From positions 1-40,213 of the forward strand of contig CAZLNO010000020.1 in assembly GCA_964561005.1 (NCBI GenBank): 40,213 bases of DNA, given 5' to 3'. A program made the position numbers and the translations under genes. Within the stretch, counting starts at the first letter, position 1. Every line of letters begins with the position of its first letter. The notes beneath the pieces were generated by a model, which saw nothing but the letters and a program-made list of their open reading frames with translations, was not told the DNA's origin and ran no database searches. This DNA comes from CAZLNO01 sp964561005. GTDB taxonomy: Bacteria > Pseudomonadota > Alphaproteobacteria > Kiloniellales > Rhodovibrionaceae. Positions 1-6,699 of this stretch are shown here, one piece after another.

Positions 1-155
1 GGCACGCAAGTGCGCACCCCCGGACGCAATTTCCAGACATCAGGTTATACCGCCTCGCACAACCGGGGCTCCGGCGTGGGGAAACACACGGCGCGGCCTC
101 GCGGCACGGCTCATCCTGGCATGGAATCGCCTGTTGCCATGTGAGGAGAACCAAG

Positions 156-257
156 GTGGCGTACCGCGAAGAACAGCCGCGCATCACCGGCCGGGACGTC
201 GCGGCGGCCTGGATCCTGGCCGCACTCTTTCTGGTGACGCTGACGCTCGTGTTCTGA
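156..257 (+). CDS. Possible 33-residue single-pass membrane protein
   Basis: A GTG-initiated frame of 33 codons encodes a short charged N-terminus (MAYREEQPRITGRD) followed by one hydrophobic helix (about residues 15-33) that runs to the C-terminus. A strong Shine-Dalgarno AGGAG at 144-148 sits 7 nt before the GTG, which is the main reason to call it. The stop lies only 6 nt from the end of the convergent hemH gene. An ATG at 121 is closed by a stop within a few codons, so GTG 156 is the only sensible start. I do not recognise the family. The layout (cytoplasmic N-terminus, one helix, almost no tail) fits a small membrane regulator or respiratory-complex subunit, but no function can be assigned. 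Chance occurrence in GC-rich DNA cannot be excluded. Confidence 0.5.
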   Translation: MAYREEQPRITGRDVAAAWILAALFLVTLTLVF

Positions 258-263
258 GCCCGA

Positions 264-1409
264 CTATCCGGCCCGCGCCGCCCGCCGCGGCGGCGCGAGG
301 CTGTCCGCGGCCTCGACCCAGCCGGCCAGTTCGCGCGTCGCCAGTTCCCCGATCAGCGAGACGCTGTCCGGGCTGGCGTTGAGGCAGGGGATGAAGGCGA
401 AGTTCTCGCCGCCGTTCTCGATGAAGGTCTCGCGCCCCTGCATGTTCAGCTCCTCCAGCGTCTCCACGCAGTCGGCGGCGAAGCCGGGGGACACGATGGC
501 GAGGTTCTTCACGCCCGAACGCGCCAGCTCCGCGATGGTCTCGTCGGTGTAGGGCTTCAGCCACTCCTCGCGGCCGAAGCGGGACTGGAAGCACAGCTTC
601 ACCTGCTCCTTGCTCCAGCCCAGGCGGTCGCGCAGCAGGCGCGAGGTCTTGGCGCACTGGCAGTGGTAGGGATCGCCCTGCAGCAGATAGCGTTTCGGCA
701 GGCCGTGGAAGGAGGTCAGCAGCACCTCCGGCGTCCAGGACAGCTCGGCCAGGTGCCGCTCGATCGACCGCGCCACCGCCTCGATGTATTGCGGGTGGTC
801 ATGGTAGGGCGGCGCGGTGCGGATGGCGGGCTGCCAGCGCATCCGCATCAGCGTGCGAAAGGCGTGGTCGTAGGCCGTCGCCGTGGTCGCCGCCGCGTAC
901 TGGGGATAGAGCGCCAGCAGCAGGATGCGCGTGCAGCCCTTGCTCATCAGGTCGTTGATGGCGTCCTCGGTGCGCGGATAGCCGTAGCGCATGGCCCAGT
1001 CCACCACGATGTCCTCGCCGAAACGCTCGCGCAGGATGTGCTGCACGCCGTCGGCCTGGTCGCGCGTGATGGTCTTCAGCGGCGACTCGTTGGCCTCGTG
1101 GTTCCAGATGGTCTCGTAGGCCTTGCCCGACTTTTTCGGCCGCGTGGTCAGGATGACGGTGTTGAGCAGAAGCTGCCAGAAGACCGGGTTGGCCTCGATC
1201 ACCCGGCGGTCGGACAGGAACTCCTTCAGATAGGCGCGCATCGACCAGTAGTCGGTCCCCTCCGGCGTACCCAGGTTGAGCAACAGCACGCCCAGCTTCT
1301 GCCGCCCGATCTCGGGATGATCGGCGGGGAAATCCGTCTGATAGACCGTGGTGTCGCGCGCCCCGCTCAGGTGCGGCGTCGACCCCGTGCTGCTTGCGAA
1401 CTCGGCCAT
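264..1409 (-). CDS. hemH: Ferrochelatase (protoheme synthesis)
   Basis: Ferrochelatase of 381 residues inserts Fe2+ into protoporphyrin IX, the last step of protoheme synthesis, usually at the inner face of the cytoplasmic membrane. The fold begins at KLGVLLLNLGTPEGTDYW (about 38-55), typical of proteobacterial HemH. The catalytic histidine is H235 in the SFHGLP motif, followed by a Cys-containing stretch (YHCQC, 248-252). The conserved acidic element is GFAADCVETLEE (309-320). Length is normal for the family, with a roughly 35-residue N-terminal extension as seen in many alphaproteobacteria. The ATG at 1409 has GGAGGA about 6 nt upstream on the minus strand. It stands alone between the convergent small ORF and a threonine-synthase-like gene, with no other heme gene nearby. 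The assignment is secure. Confidence 0.96.
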   Translation of the reverse strand: MAEFASSTGSTPHLSGARDTTVYQTDFPADHPEIGRQKLGVLLLNLGTPEGTDYWSMRAYLKEFLSDRRVIEANPVFWQLLLNTVILTTRPKKSGKAYETIWNHEANESPLKTITRDQADGVQHILRERFGEDIVVDWAMRYGYPRTEDAINDLMSKGCTRILLLALYPQYAAATTATAYDHAFRTLMRMRWQPAIRTAPPYHDHPQYIEAVARSIERHLAELSWTPEVLLTSFHGLPKRYLLQGDPYHCQCAKTSRLLRDRLGWSKEQVKLCFQSRFGREEWLKPYTDETIAELARSGVKNLAIVSPGFAADCVETLEELNMQGRETFIENGGENFAFIPCLNASPDSVSLIGELATRELAGWVEAADSLAPPRRAARAG

Positions 1410-1545
1410 GATCCGTCCTCCGGCCTGGGGTGATCCGGCTTCGATCCTGGAAGTAACACCACGGCGCGTTCAGGCAAGGGTGCAACCATGTGGTCCACGC
1501 CGAAGAACACAGTCGGGTGACGACAGCCATGGACAGGTGACGCGC

Positions 1546-2760
1546 TTATCCCATGCCAGCGAAATCCACCGGCTCATCCTTGTCCACCGAGCCCGCCTTG
1601 TCCGGCATGGGATACTTCAGGCCGGTGGCGCAGTTGAACAGCACGGCCTCGGCGTCGGGGGACAGCCGGCCGTCGGCCACGGCCTTTTCCCAGGCGGCGA
1701 AGGTGGCCGCGCCTTCCGGACACATCAGGACGCCCTCCTCGCGGGCGACGCGGTCGCGCGCGTCAATGAGCACGTCGTCGTCCACCGCCTCCGCCCAGCC
1801 CTCGGACTCGCGCACGGCGTCCAGGATCAGGAAGTCGCCGATCGCCACCGGCACGCGGATGCCCGCCGCCACGGTGCGGGCGTCCGCCCACAACTCGGCG
1901 TGCCGGGCGCCCGCCTGCCAGGCCTTGACGATCGGCGCGCAGCCGCTCGCCTGCACGGCGATCATCCTGGGTAGCGGGCCGCTCAGCCAGCCGAGCGCCC
2001 GCAGCTCCCGGAAGGCCTTCCACATGCCGATCAGCCCGGTGCCGCCGCCGGTGGGATAGAAGATCGCCTCCGGCAGCCGCCAGCCGAGCTGTTCGGCCAG
2101 TTCCAGGCCCATCGTCTTCTTGCCCTCGATGCGGTAGGGCTCCTTCAGGGTGGAGAGGTCGAACCAGCCGACCTTGTACTTGCCCTGGCCGACCAGCTTG
2201 CCGCAGTCGTTGATGAGGCCGTCCACGCGGTAGACCTCGGCGCCCTGCAGGGCGATCTCGCGCACGTTGATCTCCGGCGTGTCGGCCGGGCAGAAGACCG
2301 TGGCGCGCAAGCCCGCGCGCGCGGCGTAGGCCGCCATCGCGGCGCCGGCGTTGCCGTTGGTCGGCATGGCGAGATGGCGCAGCCCCAGCTCCTTCGCCAT
2401 CGAGACCGCCAGCGCCAGGCCGCGCGCCTTGAACGACCCGGTGGGCAGCCGCCCCTCGTCCTTCGCCAGCAGCCGCCGGCCATACCGCGTGAGCGGGATC
2501 AGCGGCGTCGTCACCTCGCCCAGGCCCACCCGGTTTTCGGTCCGGCGCACCGGCAGGAACTCGGCATAGCGCCAGAAGCCGCCCTCGCGCTGCGCCGCCA
2601 GCGCTTCCTTCGTGACCGCCTTGCCCAGCGCCTCCAGATCGTAGCGCACCAGCAGCGGCTTGCCCGCCGCCGACAGCCCGTGCACGCGGTCGGCTTCGTA
2701 GGTCGCGCCGGTAGCCGAGCATTCCAGGTGGGTGACGAAGGTGGGCAGGTCGTGGGTCAT
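1546..2760 (-). CDS. thrC: Threonine synthase-like PLP-dependent enzyme
   Basis: Fold-type II PLP enzyme of 404 residues, closest in organisation to the ThrC type that converts O-phospho-L-homoserine to L-threonine and phosphate. The PLP lysine is K111 in PTGSFKARG. The phosphate-binding glycine loop is PTGGGTGLIG (236-245), and TNGNAGAA (134-141) is the Asn-containing substrate/cofactor loop. The N-terminus (HLECSATG...GKPLLVRYD, 11-41) matches the zinc-ribbon-like leader of this subfamily, but only one Cys remains, so metal binding is probably lost. The ATG at 2760 has GAGAGG upstream on the minus strand. It is monocistronic and separated from hemH by 136 nt. No hom or thrB lies in the window, so the threonine synthase role rests on family resemblance; a related PLP lyase such as threonine ammonia-lyase-like remains possible. 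Confidence 0.82.
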   Translation of the reverse strand: MTHDLPTFVTHLECSATGATYEADRVHGLSAAGKPLLVRYDLEALGKAVTKEALAAQREGGFWRYAEFLPVRRTENRVGLGEVTTPLIPLTRYGRRLLAKDEGRLPTGSFKARGLALAVSMAKELGLRHLAMPTNGNAGAAMAAYAARAGLRATVFCPADTPEINVREIALQGAEVYRVDGLINDCGKLVGQGKYKVGWFDLSTLKEPYRIEGKKTMGLELAEQLGWRLPEAIFYPTGGGTGLIGMWKAFRELRALGWLSGPLPRMIAVQASGCAPIVKAWQAGARHAELWADARTVAAGIRVPVAIGDFLILDAVRESEGWAEAVDDDVLIDARDRVAREEGVLMCPEGAATFAAWEKAVADGRLSPDAEAVLFNCATGLKYPMPDKAGSVDKDEPVDFAGMG

Positions 2761-2950
2761 GGCGCGGCCTCTCGTTCAGTGCTCTCCCGCCTCTCTGGCC
2801 AGGCTGCCGCAGTCTGCCGCATCCGCCCGGCGGGCGCCAGTTCGGAGGTAAGGCCCTGTTCAGTAGCGCTGGGACGTGCGTTTTGCGGGAATCCCTGCGA
2901 CATGATACCCGCGACGCATGCGTGTGCACATCACACCCCTCTTGCAATCT

Positions 2951-2960
2951 ATCAATTGAT
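2951..2960. promoter_or_regulatory. Perfect palindrome upstream of the toxin-antitoxin locus
   Basis: The 10-nt perfect palindrome ATCAATTGAT lies 14 nt before the toxin start codon in a conspicuously AT-rich stretch. A TTGCAA hexamer at 2942-2947 could be a -35 element. Type II antitoxins of the MqsA kind commonly autorepress by binding such palindromes, so this is a candidate operator. It is not the AACCT-N-AGGTT site known for E. coli MqsA. The regulatory role is inferred from position and symmetry only. Confidence 0.35.
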
Positions 2961-2974
2961 GGGTTACATCTCGT

Positions 2975-3316
2975 ATGGCGAATGCACGAGAAATTCAAGC
3001 CTTTCTGACACGTTTCAGGAAGGCCATGGACGACCGCCCACTGGTAATTTGGCCGAACCGAAAGAATCTGGGGTTCCAGTTTGAGAGCGGGTTCGACGAA
3101 GATGATCTGGCTTCAACGATTAAAAGGCTAAGACCAGAACATTATGCCTGGGGGCCAAGAGAGGATGATAAGGAGCACCGAGAAGACGGAGAAGTCTGGT
3201 GCTTCCGAAAGGAACATGAGGGTTACATGGTATATATAAAGCTGAAACTGCCAAGCTCTCCACATTCTCACCCCATATGCATGTCTTTCCATGAAGATGG
3301 ACATGTCGATACGTAA
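2975..3316 (+). CDS. Putative MqsR/RelE-fold toxin of a type II toxin-antitoxin pair
   Basis: Small 113-residue protein immediately upstream of an antitoxin-like gene. Its C-terminal half resembles the MqsR layout: an acidic helix region (FDEDDLASTIKRL), a tyrosine-containing strand followed by GPREDD, a VW.F segment (about 79-84), then two terminal strands, YMVYIKLKL and PICMSFHEDG. MqsR toxins are mRNA interferases cutting mainly at GCU; whether that activity applies here is inference. The ATG at 2975 is preceded by an AT-rich region without a clear Shine-Dalgarno, so the transcript may be nearly leaderless. Base composition is visibly more AT-rich than its neighbours, consistent with acquisition. 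The toxin stop and the antitoxin ATG are 23 nt apart, and the toxin-first order matches mqsRA. The exact toxin family is uncertain. Confidence 0.6.
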   Translation: MANAREIQAFLTRFRKAMDDRPLVIWPNRKNLGFQFESGFDEDDLASTIKRLRPEHYAWGPREDDKEHREDGEVWCFRKEHEGYMVYIKLKLPSSPHSHPICMSFHEDGHVDT

Positions 3317-3339
3317 GACGTCGCGATTTGAGAGGTCAA

Positions 3340-4383
3340 ATGAAGAACATTGGAAATGATAAAAGAGACCATGCCATCGCTTGCCCTGCTTGCGATCGTC
3401 CCGAGGTCGCCGTGCGCGAAGAACGCCGGGAAACGCACACGATCCGCGGTGTGTCGGTCGAGGTCGACTGCGTGATTCGGCGCTGCACGGCCTGTGGGGA
3501 AGAGTTCGATTACATGGGCGATCCGGGGTGGCGAAAGGAGGCCTTCCGGAAATATCGCTCGGCCGTGGGTTACCTGCAGCCGGAGCAGATTCGCGAATGG
3601 CGGGAAAGGCTGGGCTTGACCCAGGGCGAGGTGACCAGGCTGCTGGGCTGGGGCGAGATCACCTTGGGCCGCTACGAAACCGGCTCGCTTCAGTCGGCGG
3701 CGCACGAGCAGCAGCTTCGCGCGCTCATGGCGCCGGCGAACCTGCTCGACCGCCTGCTGAAGACTCCGGATGCCGTGGCCGGGAACAAGCGGTATCGCCT
3801 GATCGACCGGCTCCGTCGGGAGGCCATCCGCGAGCACCTGGAGGGCGCCGTTGTCCTGGCCGCCTATCAGCGCGAACCCGACGCCCTGAACGGCCGGCAA
3901 ACGGTGGACCTGAACCGTCTGCTCGCCGCCTTTCTCGTCCTGGCGGCCGGCGGCGAGCTCAAGACCAAGTTCAACAAGCTGCTGTTCTATGCGGATTTCG
4001 CGCATTATCGGCGCCACGGCCGGGGCATCACGGGCCTGCACTACGCCCGCCTGCCGCATGGGCCGGTGCCGGACGACTACCAGGCGCTGATTGCCGCGCT
4101 GAGCGAGACCGGCGCGCTAGGCGTTCGCGAGGTGGCGTTCGGCGACGGCTATGTCGGCGAGCAACTCGTGGCGCTGACGCCCCCCGACACCAGCGTGTTG
4201 ACCCGCGAGGAACGCGAGACGCTGGAGCGCGTGAAGCGCTACTTCCGGGATTGGGGCAGCAAGCGCATCAGCGACCTTTCGCACGAGGAGCCCGCCTGGC
4301 GGGAGACCGAGCCGAGCCGCTGGATTTCCTACGACCACGCCGATCGCCTGCGTATTCGGATCGACGAATACGGAGGGCCATGA
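3340..4383 (+). CDS. MqsA-type zinc-ribbon/HTH antitoxin fused to a Panacea (SocA/DUF4065) domain
   Basis: 347-residue multidomain protein. Residues 15-52 form a zinc ribbon with two CxxC pairs (C15/C18 and C49/C52), as in MqsA. Residues about 83-140 are an XRE/MqsA-type helix-turn-helix (LTQGEVTRLLGWGEITLGRYETG region). The C-terminal half (about 190-330) carries the Panacea signature: NKLLFYADF, then GITGLHYARLPHGPVPDDY. The Panacea domain is known as a promiscuous toxin-neutralising module and is also present in SocA of Caulobacter. The likely role is to bind DNA and neutralise the upstream toxin. ATG 3340 is chosen over an in-frame TTG at 3328 because AGAGG (3331-3335) is positioned for it. 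Its base composition is nearer the host's than the toxin's. The domain assignment is strong; the pairing is inferred from adjacency. Confidence 0.82.
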   Translation: MKNIGNDKRDHAIACPACDRPEVAVREERRETHTIRGVSVEVDCVIRRCTACGEEFDYMGDPGWRKEAFRKYRSAVGYLQPEQIREWRERLGLTQGEVTRLLGWGEITLGRYETGSLQSAAHEQQLRALMAPANLLDRLLKTPDAVAGNKRYRLIDRLRREAIREHLEGAVVLAAYQREPDALNGRQTVDLNRLLAAFLVLAAGGELKTKFNKLLFYADFAHYRRHGRGITGLHYARLPHGPVPDDYQALIAALSETGALGVREVAFGDGYVGEQLVALTPPDTSVLTREERETLERVKRYFRDWGSKRISDLSHEEPAWRETEPSRWISYDHADRLRIRIDEYGGP

Positions 4384-4398
4384 AAGTTGGCTCGCGGG

Positions 4399-4427
4399 CC
4401 TCACCCTTCGACAAGCTCAGGGTGAGG
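4399..4427. repeat. Intergenic palindromic element, family A copy 1
   Basis: 29-nt element with perfect 8-nt arms CCTCACCC and GGGTGAGG around a CTTCGACAAGCTC core. The same core recurs inverted at 4498-4529 and in tandem at 37506-37562. It lies between two convergent genes (antitoxin and dgcA), so the hairpin could also stop transcription, although it has no T tract. Similar short elements are scattered through intergenic regions of many alphaproteobacteria. Confidence 0.75.
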
Positions 4428-4468
4428 AAAGGCGCGACTCGAAAAGCGCAGGGTGAGGGGGCACGACG

Positions 4469-4514
4469 CACACACCCCTCATCCTGAGCTTCACACACCC
4501 CTCATCCTGAGCTT
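4469..4514. repeat. Tandem duplication of a 23-nt unit
   Basis: Two perfect adjacent copies (4469-4491 and 4492-4514) of a 23-nt unit that starts CACACACCCC and ends CTGAGCTT. The second copy runs directly into a full-length family A element. The first is truncated after CTGAGCTT, suggesting local slippage or duplication within the palindromic repeat. Confidence 0.8.
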
Positions 4515-4529
4515 GTCGAAGGATCAGGG
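4498..4529. repeat. Intergenic palindromic element, family A copy 2 (inverted)
   Basis: Inverted copy of the element at 4399-4427. The arms are CCCTCATCCTGAG and a less perfect CTTCG-AAGGATCAGGG, around GCTTGTCGAA. Together the two copies form a head-to-head pair in the convergent region before the dgcA stop codon. Confidence 0.7.
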
Positions 4530-4576
4530 TTTCACATGGGTAAGCTATGCGTCACTTAGAATAATCACTCCGTCTC

Positions 4577-5557
4577 TCACCCCCAAAGCCCAGGCTCGGG
4601 CGGGTGCACGAGGCTGCCGTCGTAGCGCAGCCCCGGCCGGCGGTCCTCGGCCAGGAGAAGCGGGCCGTCCAGGTCCACCACCTCCGCGCCCTGCGCCACC
4701 AGCGTCGCCGGCGCCATGGCCAGCGAGGTGCCGACCATGCAGCCGACCATGACGGCGAAGCCCTGGCGCTCGGCCTCGGCCTTCAGGCGCAGGGCCTCGG
4801 TCAGACCGCCGGTCTTGTCCAGCTTGATGTTGACCATGTCGTACTTGCCGGCCAGAGCGGCGAGGCTGTCCGTGGTGTGGCAGGATTCGTCGGCGCAGAC
4901 CGGCACCGGCCGGGCGATGCCGGCCAGGCCCTCGTCGTCGCCGGCGGGCAGCGGCTGCTCGATCATCTCCACGCCCAGCTCCTTCAGCTCCGGCGCCAGG
5001 GCGCGGTACTGCGCGGCCGTCCAGCCCTCGTTGGCGTCGACGATCAGACGGGCTTGCGGCGTGTTGGTGCGGACGGCGGCGATGCAGCTCAGGTCCGCCG
5101 GGCCGCCCATCTTGACCTTCAGCAGCGGCCGGTCGGCGTTGCGCTTCGCCATCAGGGCCATGCGCGTCGGCGTGTCGAGCGACAGCGTGTAGGCCGTGGG
5201 CACCGCCTCCGGTTCGGGCAGCTTCGCCAGGTCCCAGACCCGCTTGCCGGCGCGCTTGGCCTCCAGGTCCCAGAGCGCGCAGTCCACGGCATTGCGCGCG
5301 GCGCCCGGCGGCATCAGGTCCAGCAGCGCCGCGCGGTCCAGGCCGTCCTCCAGATGCCGGCGAAAGCCCTCGACGACGGCGACGACGGTGTCCGGGCTCT
5401 CGCCGTAGCGCGGATAGGGCACGCACTCGCCGCGCCCGACGGCGCCGTCCTCGGCCAGTTCGACGACCACCACCTCGGCCGTGGTGCGGCTGCCGCGCGA
5501 GATGCGGAAGGTGCCGCGCAGCGGCCAGGATTCCGAACGAACGGTCAGCTCGGGCAT
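4577..5557 (-). CDS. dgcA: N-acyl-D-glutamate racemase / dipeptide epimerase-like enolase-superfamily enzyme (DgcA)
   Basis: Enolase-superfamily enzyme of 326 residues in the L-Ala-D/L-Glu epimerase subgroup. Catalytic lysines are visible as KVKMG (K147/K149) and IKLDKTGG (K245). Metal ligands are D174 (DANEGW), E200 (EQPLP) and D223 (CADES). When paired with DgcN, this subgroup interconverts N-acetyl-D-glutamate and N-acetyl-L-glutamate, allowing D-glutamate catabolism; stand-alone homologues act on muropeptide dipeptides. The start is placed at the ATG giving MPELTV, because an upstream in-frame ATG would overlap dgcN by about 29 nt, while this one leaves a 4-nt gap. dgcN and dgcA are therefore a translationally close two-gene operon. 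The enzyme class is very secure. The substrate (acetyl-glutamate versus dipeptide) is inferred from the partner gene. Confidence 0.88.
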   Translation of the reverse strand: MPELTVRSESWPLRGTFRISRGSRTTAEVVVVELAEDGAVGRGECVPYPRYGESPDTVVAVVEGFRRHLEDGLDRAALLDLMPPGAARNAVDCALWDLEAKRAGKRVWDLAKLPEPEAVPTAYTLSLDTPTRMALMAKRNADRPLLKVKMGGPADLSCIAAVRTNTPQARLIVDANEGWTAAQYRALAPELKELGVEMIEQPLPAGDDEGLAGIARPVPVCADESCHTTDSLAALAGKYDMVNIKLDKTGGLTEALRLKAEAERQGFAVMVGCMVGTSLAMAPATLVAQGAEVVDLDGPLLLAEDRRPGLRYDGSLVHPPEPGLWG

Positions 5558-5561
5558 GGCG

Positions 5562-6560
5562 CTAGCCGATCGCGTCGACGATGCGGGCAACGCCGTCGCG
5601 CACCGGGTCGACCGTGGGCAGGCCCAGCCGCGCCTCGGTCTCTTCCAGATAGCCTCGCGCGTCCTCGGCGGTCAGCCCCGAGGTGTTCACCGCCACCCCG
5701 ATGCAGCGCGCCGCCGGGTTGGTCAGCCGCGCCGCCTCCTCGTTGCGGCGGATGCACTCGGCCAGGTCCGGCAGGGGAAAGTCGGGCAGGCCGCGCATGT
5801 GCGTGCGCGTGGGCTCGTGGCAGAGCACCAGCGCGTCCGGCTGCGCGCCGTGCAGCAGGCCCAGCGACACACCGGCGTAGGAGGCGTGGAACAGCGACCC
5901 CTGCCCCTCCACCACGTCCCAGTGGTCCGGGTCGTTCGCCGGGCTCAGCCACTCCGTCGCGCCGGCGATGAAGTCGGCCACCACGGCGTCGACCGAGACG
6001 CCCTCGCCGGCGATCAGGATGCCGGTCTGACCGGTGGCGCGGAAGTCGGCCTTCATGCCGCGCCGGCGCATCTCGGCCTCCAGCGCCAGCGAGGCGTACA
6101 TCTTGCCCACCGAGCAGTCGGTGCCGACCGTCAACAGCCGCTTGCCGGGCCGCTTGGAACCGCTGGCGACCTCGAAGCGGCGCGTGGGATGGCGCACGTC
6201 GAACAGGCGCCGCCGGTGCCGTTCGGCCGCGTCGCGCAGGCGCGCCACGTCGCCGAGGCGGACGTGCAGGCCCGAGGCCAGGTCCATGCCGCGCACCAGC
6301 GCTTCCTCCAGCGCGTCGGCCCAGGCCTCGGAGATGACGCCGCCGCGGTTCGCCACGCCGACCACGACCGTGCGGCAGCCCGCCGCCGCGGCCTCGGCGA
6401 TGGTCATCTCGGGCAGGCCCAGATCGGCCTGGCAGCCGGGCAGGCGGACCTGCCCCTTGCACCAGTCCGGCCGCCAGAAGGCCACGCCCTGCGCCGTCTT
6501 GGCCGCGAGCTGATCCGGCGCGTCGCCGAGAAACAGCAGATAGGGATGATCGATCGCCAT
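5562..6560 (-). CDS. dgcN: D-glutamate N-acetyltransferase-like protein, DUF1611 family (DgcN)
   Basis: DUF1611/DgcN family protein of 332 residues. DgcN proteins acetylate D-glutamate with acetyl-CoA to give N-acetyl-D-glutamate, which DgcA then racemises. Visible family features are the N-terminal Rossmann-like half (about 1-120) with WRPDWCKGQVRLPGC, and a P-loop-like segment VGTDCSVGKMYASLAL (about 133-148). The C-terminal half contains VVEGQGSLFHASYAGVSLGLLHG and HEPTRTHMRG. The start is the ATG giving MAIDHPYL, preceded by GAGGGAC on the minus strand; a longer frame with an extra 12 residues lacks a ribosome site. It is first in the dgcN-dgcA operon and divergent from the polX gene 139 nt away. 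The family is certain; the exact reaction is taken from characterised homologues. Confidence 0.88.
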   Translation of the reverse strand: MAIDHPYLLFLGDAPDQLAAKTAQGVAFWRPDWCKGQVRLPGCQADLGLPEMTIAEAAAAGCRTVVVGVANRGGVISEAWADALEEALVRGMDLASGLHVRLGDVARLRDAAERHRRRLFDVRHPTRRFEVASGSKRPGKRLLTVGTDCSVGKMYASLALEAEMRRRGMKADFRATGQTGILIAGEGVSVDAVVADFIAGATEWLSPANDPDHWDVVEGQGSLFHASYAGVSLGLLHGAQPDALVLCHEPTRTHMRGLPDFPLPDLAECIRRNEEAARLTNPAARCIGVAVNTSGLTAEDARGYLEETEARLGLPTVDPVRDGVARIVDAIG

Positions 6561-6699
6561 TGTCCCTCGTTCGCCCCTTTCGTCTTGTCGTTGCACGCGT
6601 TCCGGGGGCGCATCCTAGTGCAGAACCGGCGGCGGCGAAACGCCGATGCCGCCCGGCGCGTTGATAGAGGGGCAGCACCGGGAAGAACCGAGACCCGCC

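Noticed and set aside
1410..1545. Possible tRNA or riboswitch between hemH and the threonine-synthase-like gene
   Set aside because: No cloverleaf, T-loop or conserved aptamer pattern could be found by eye.
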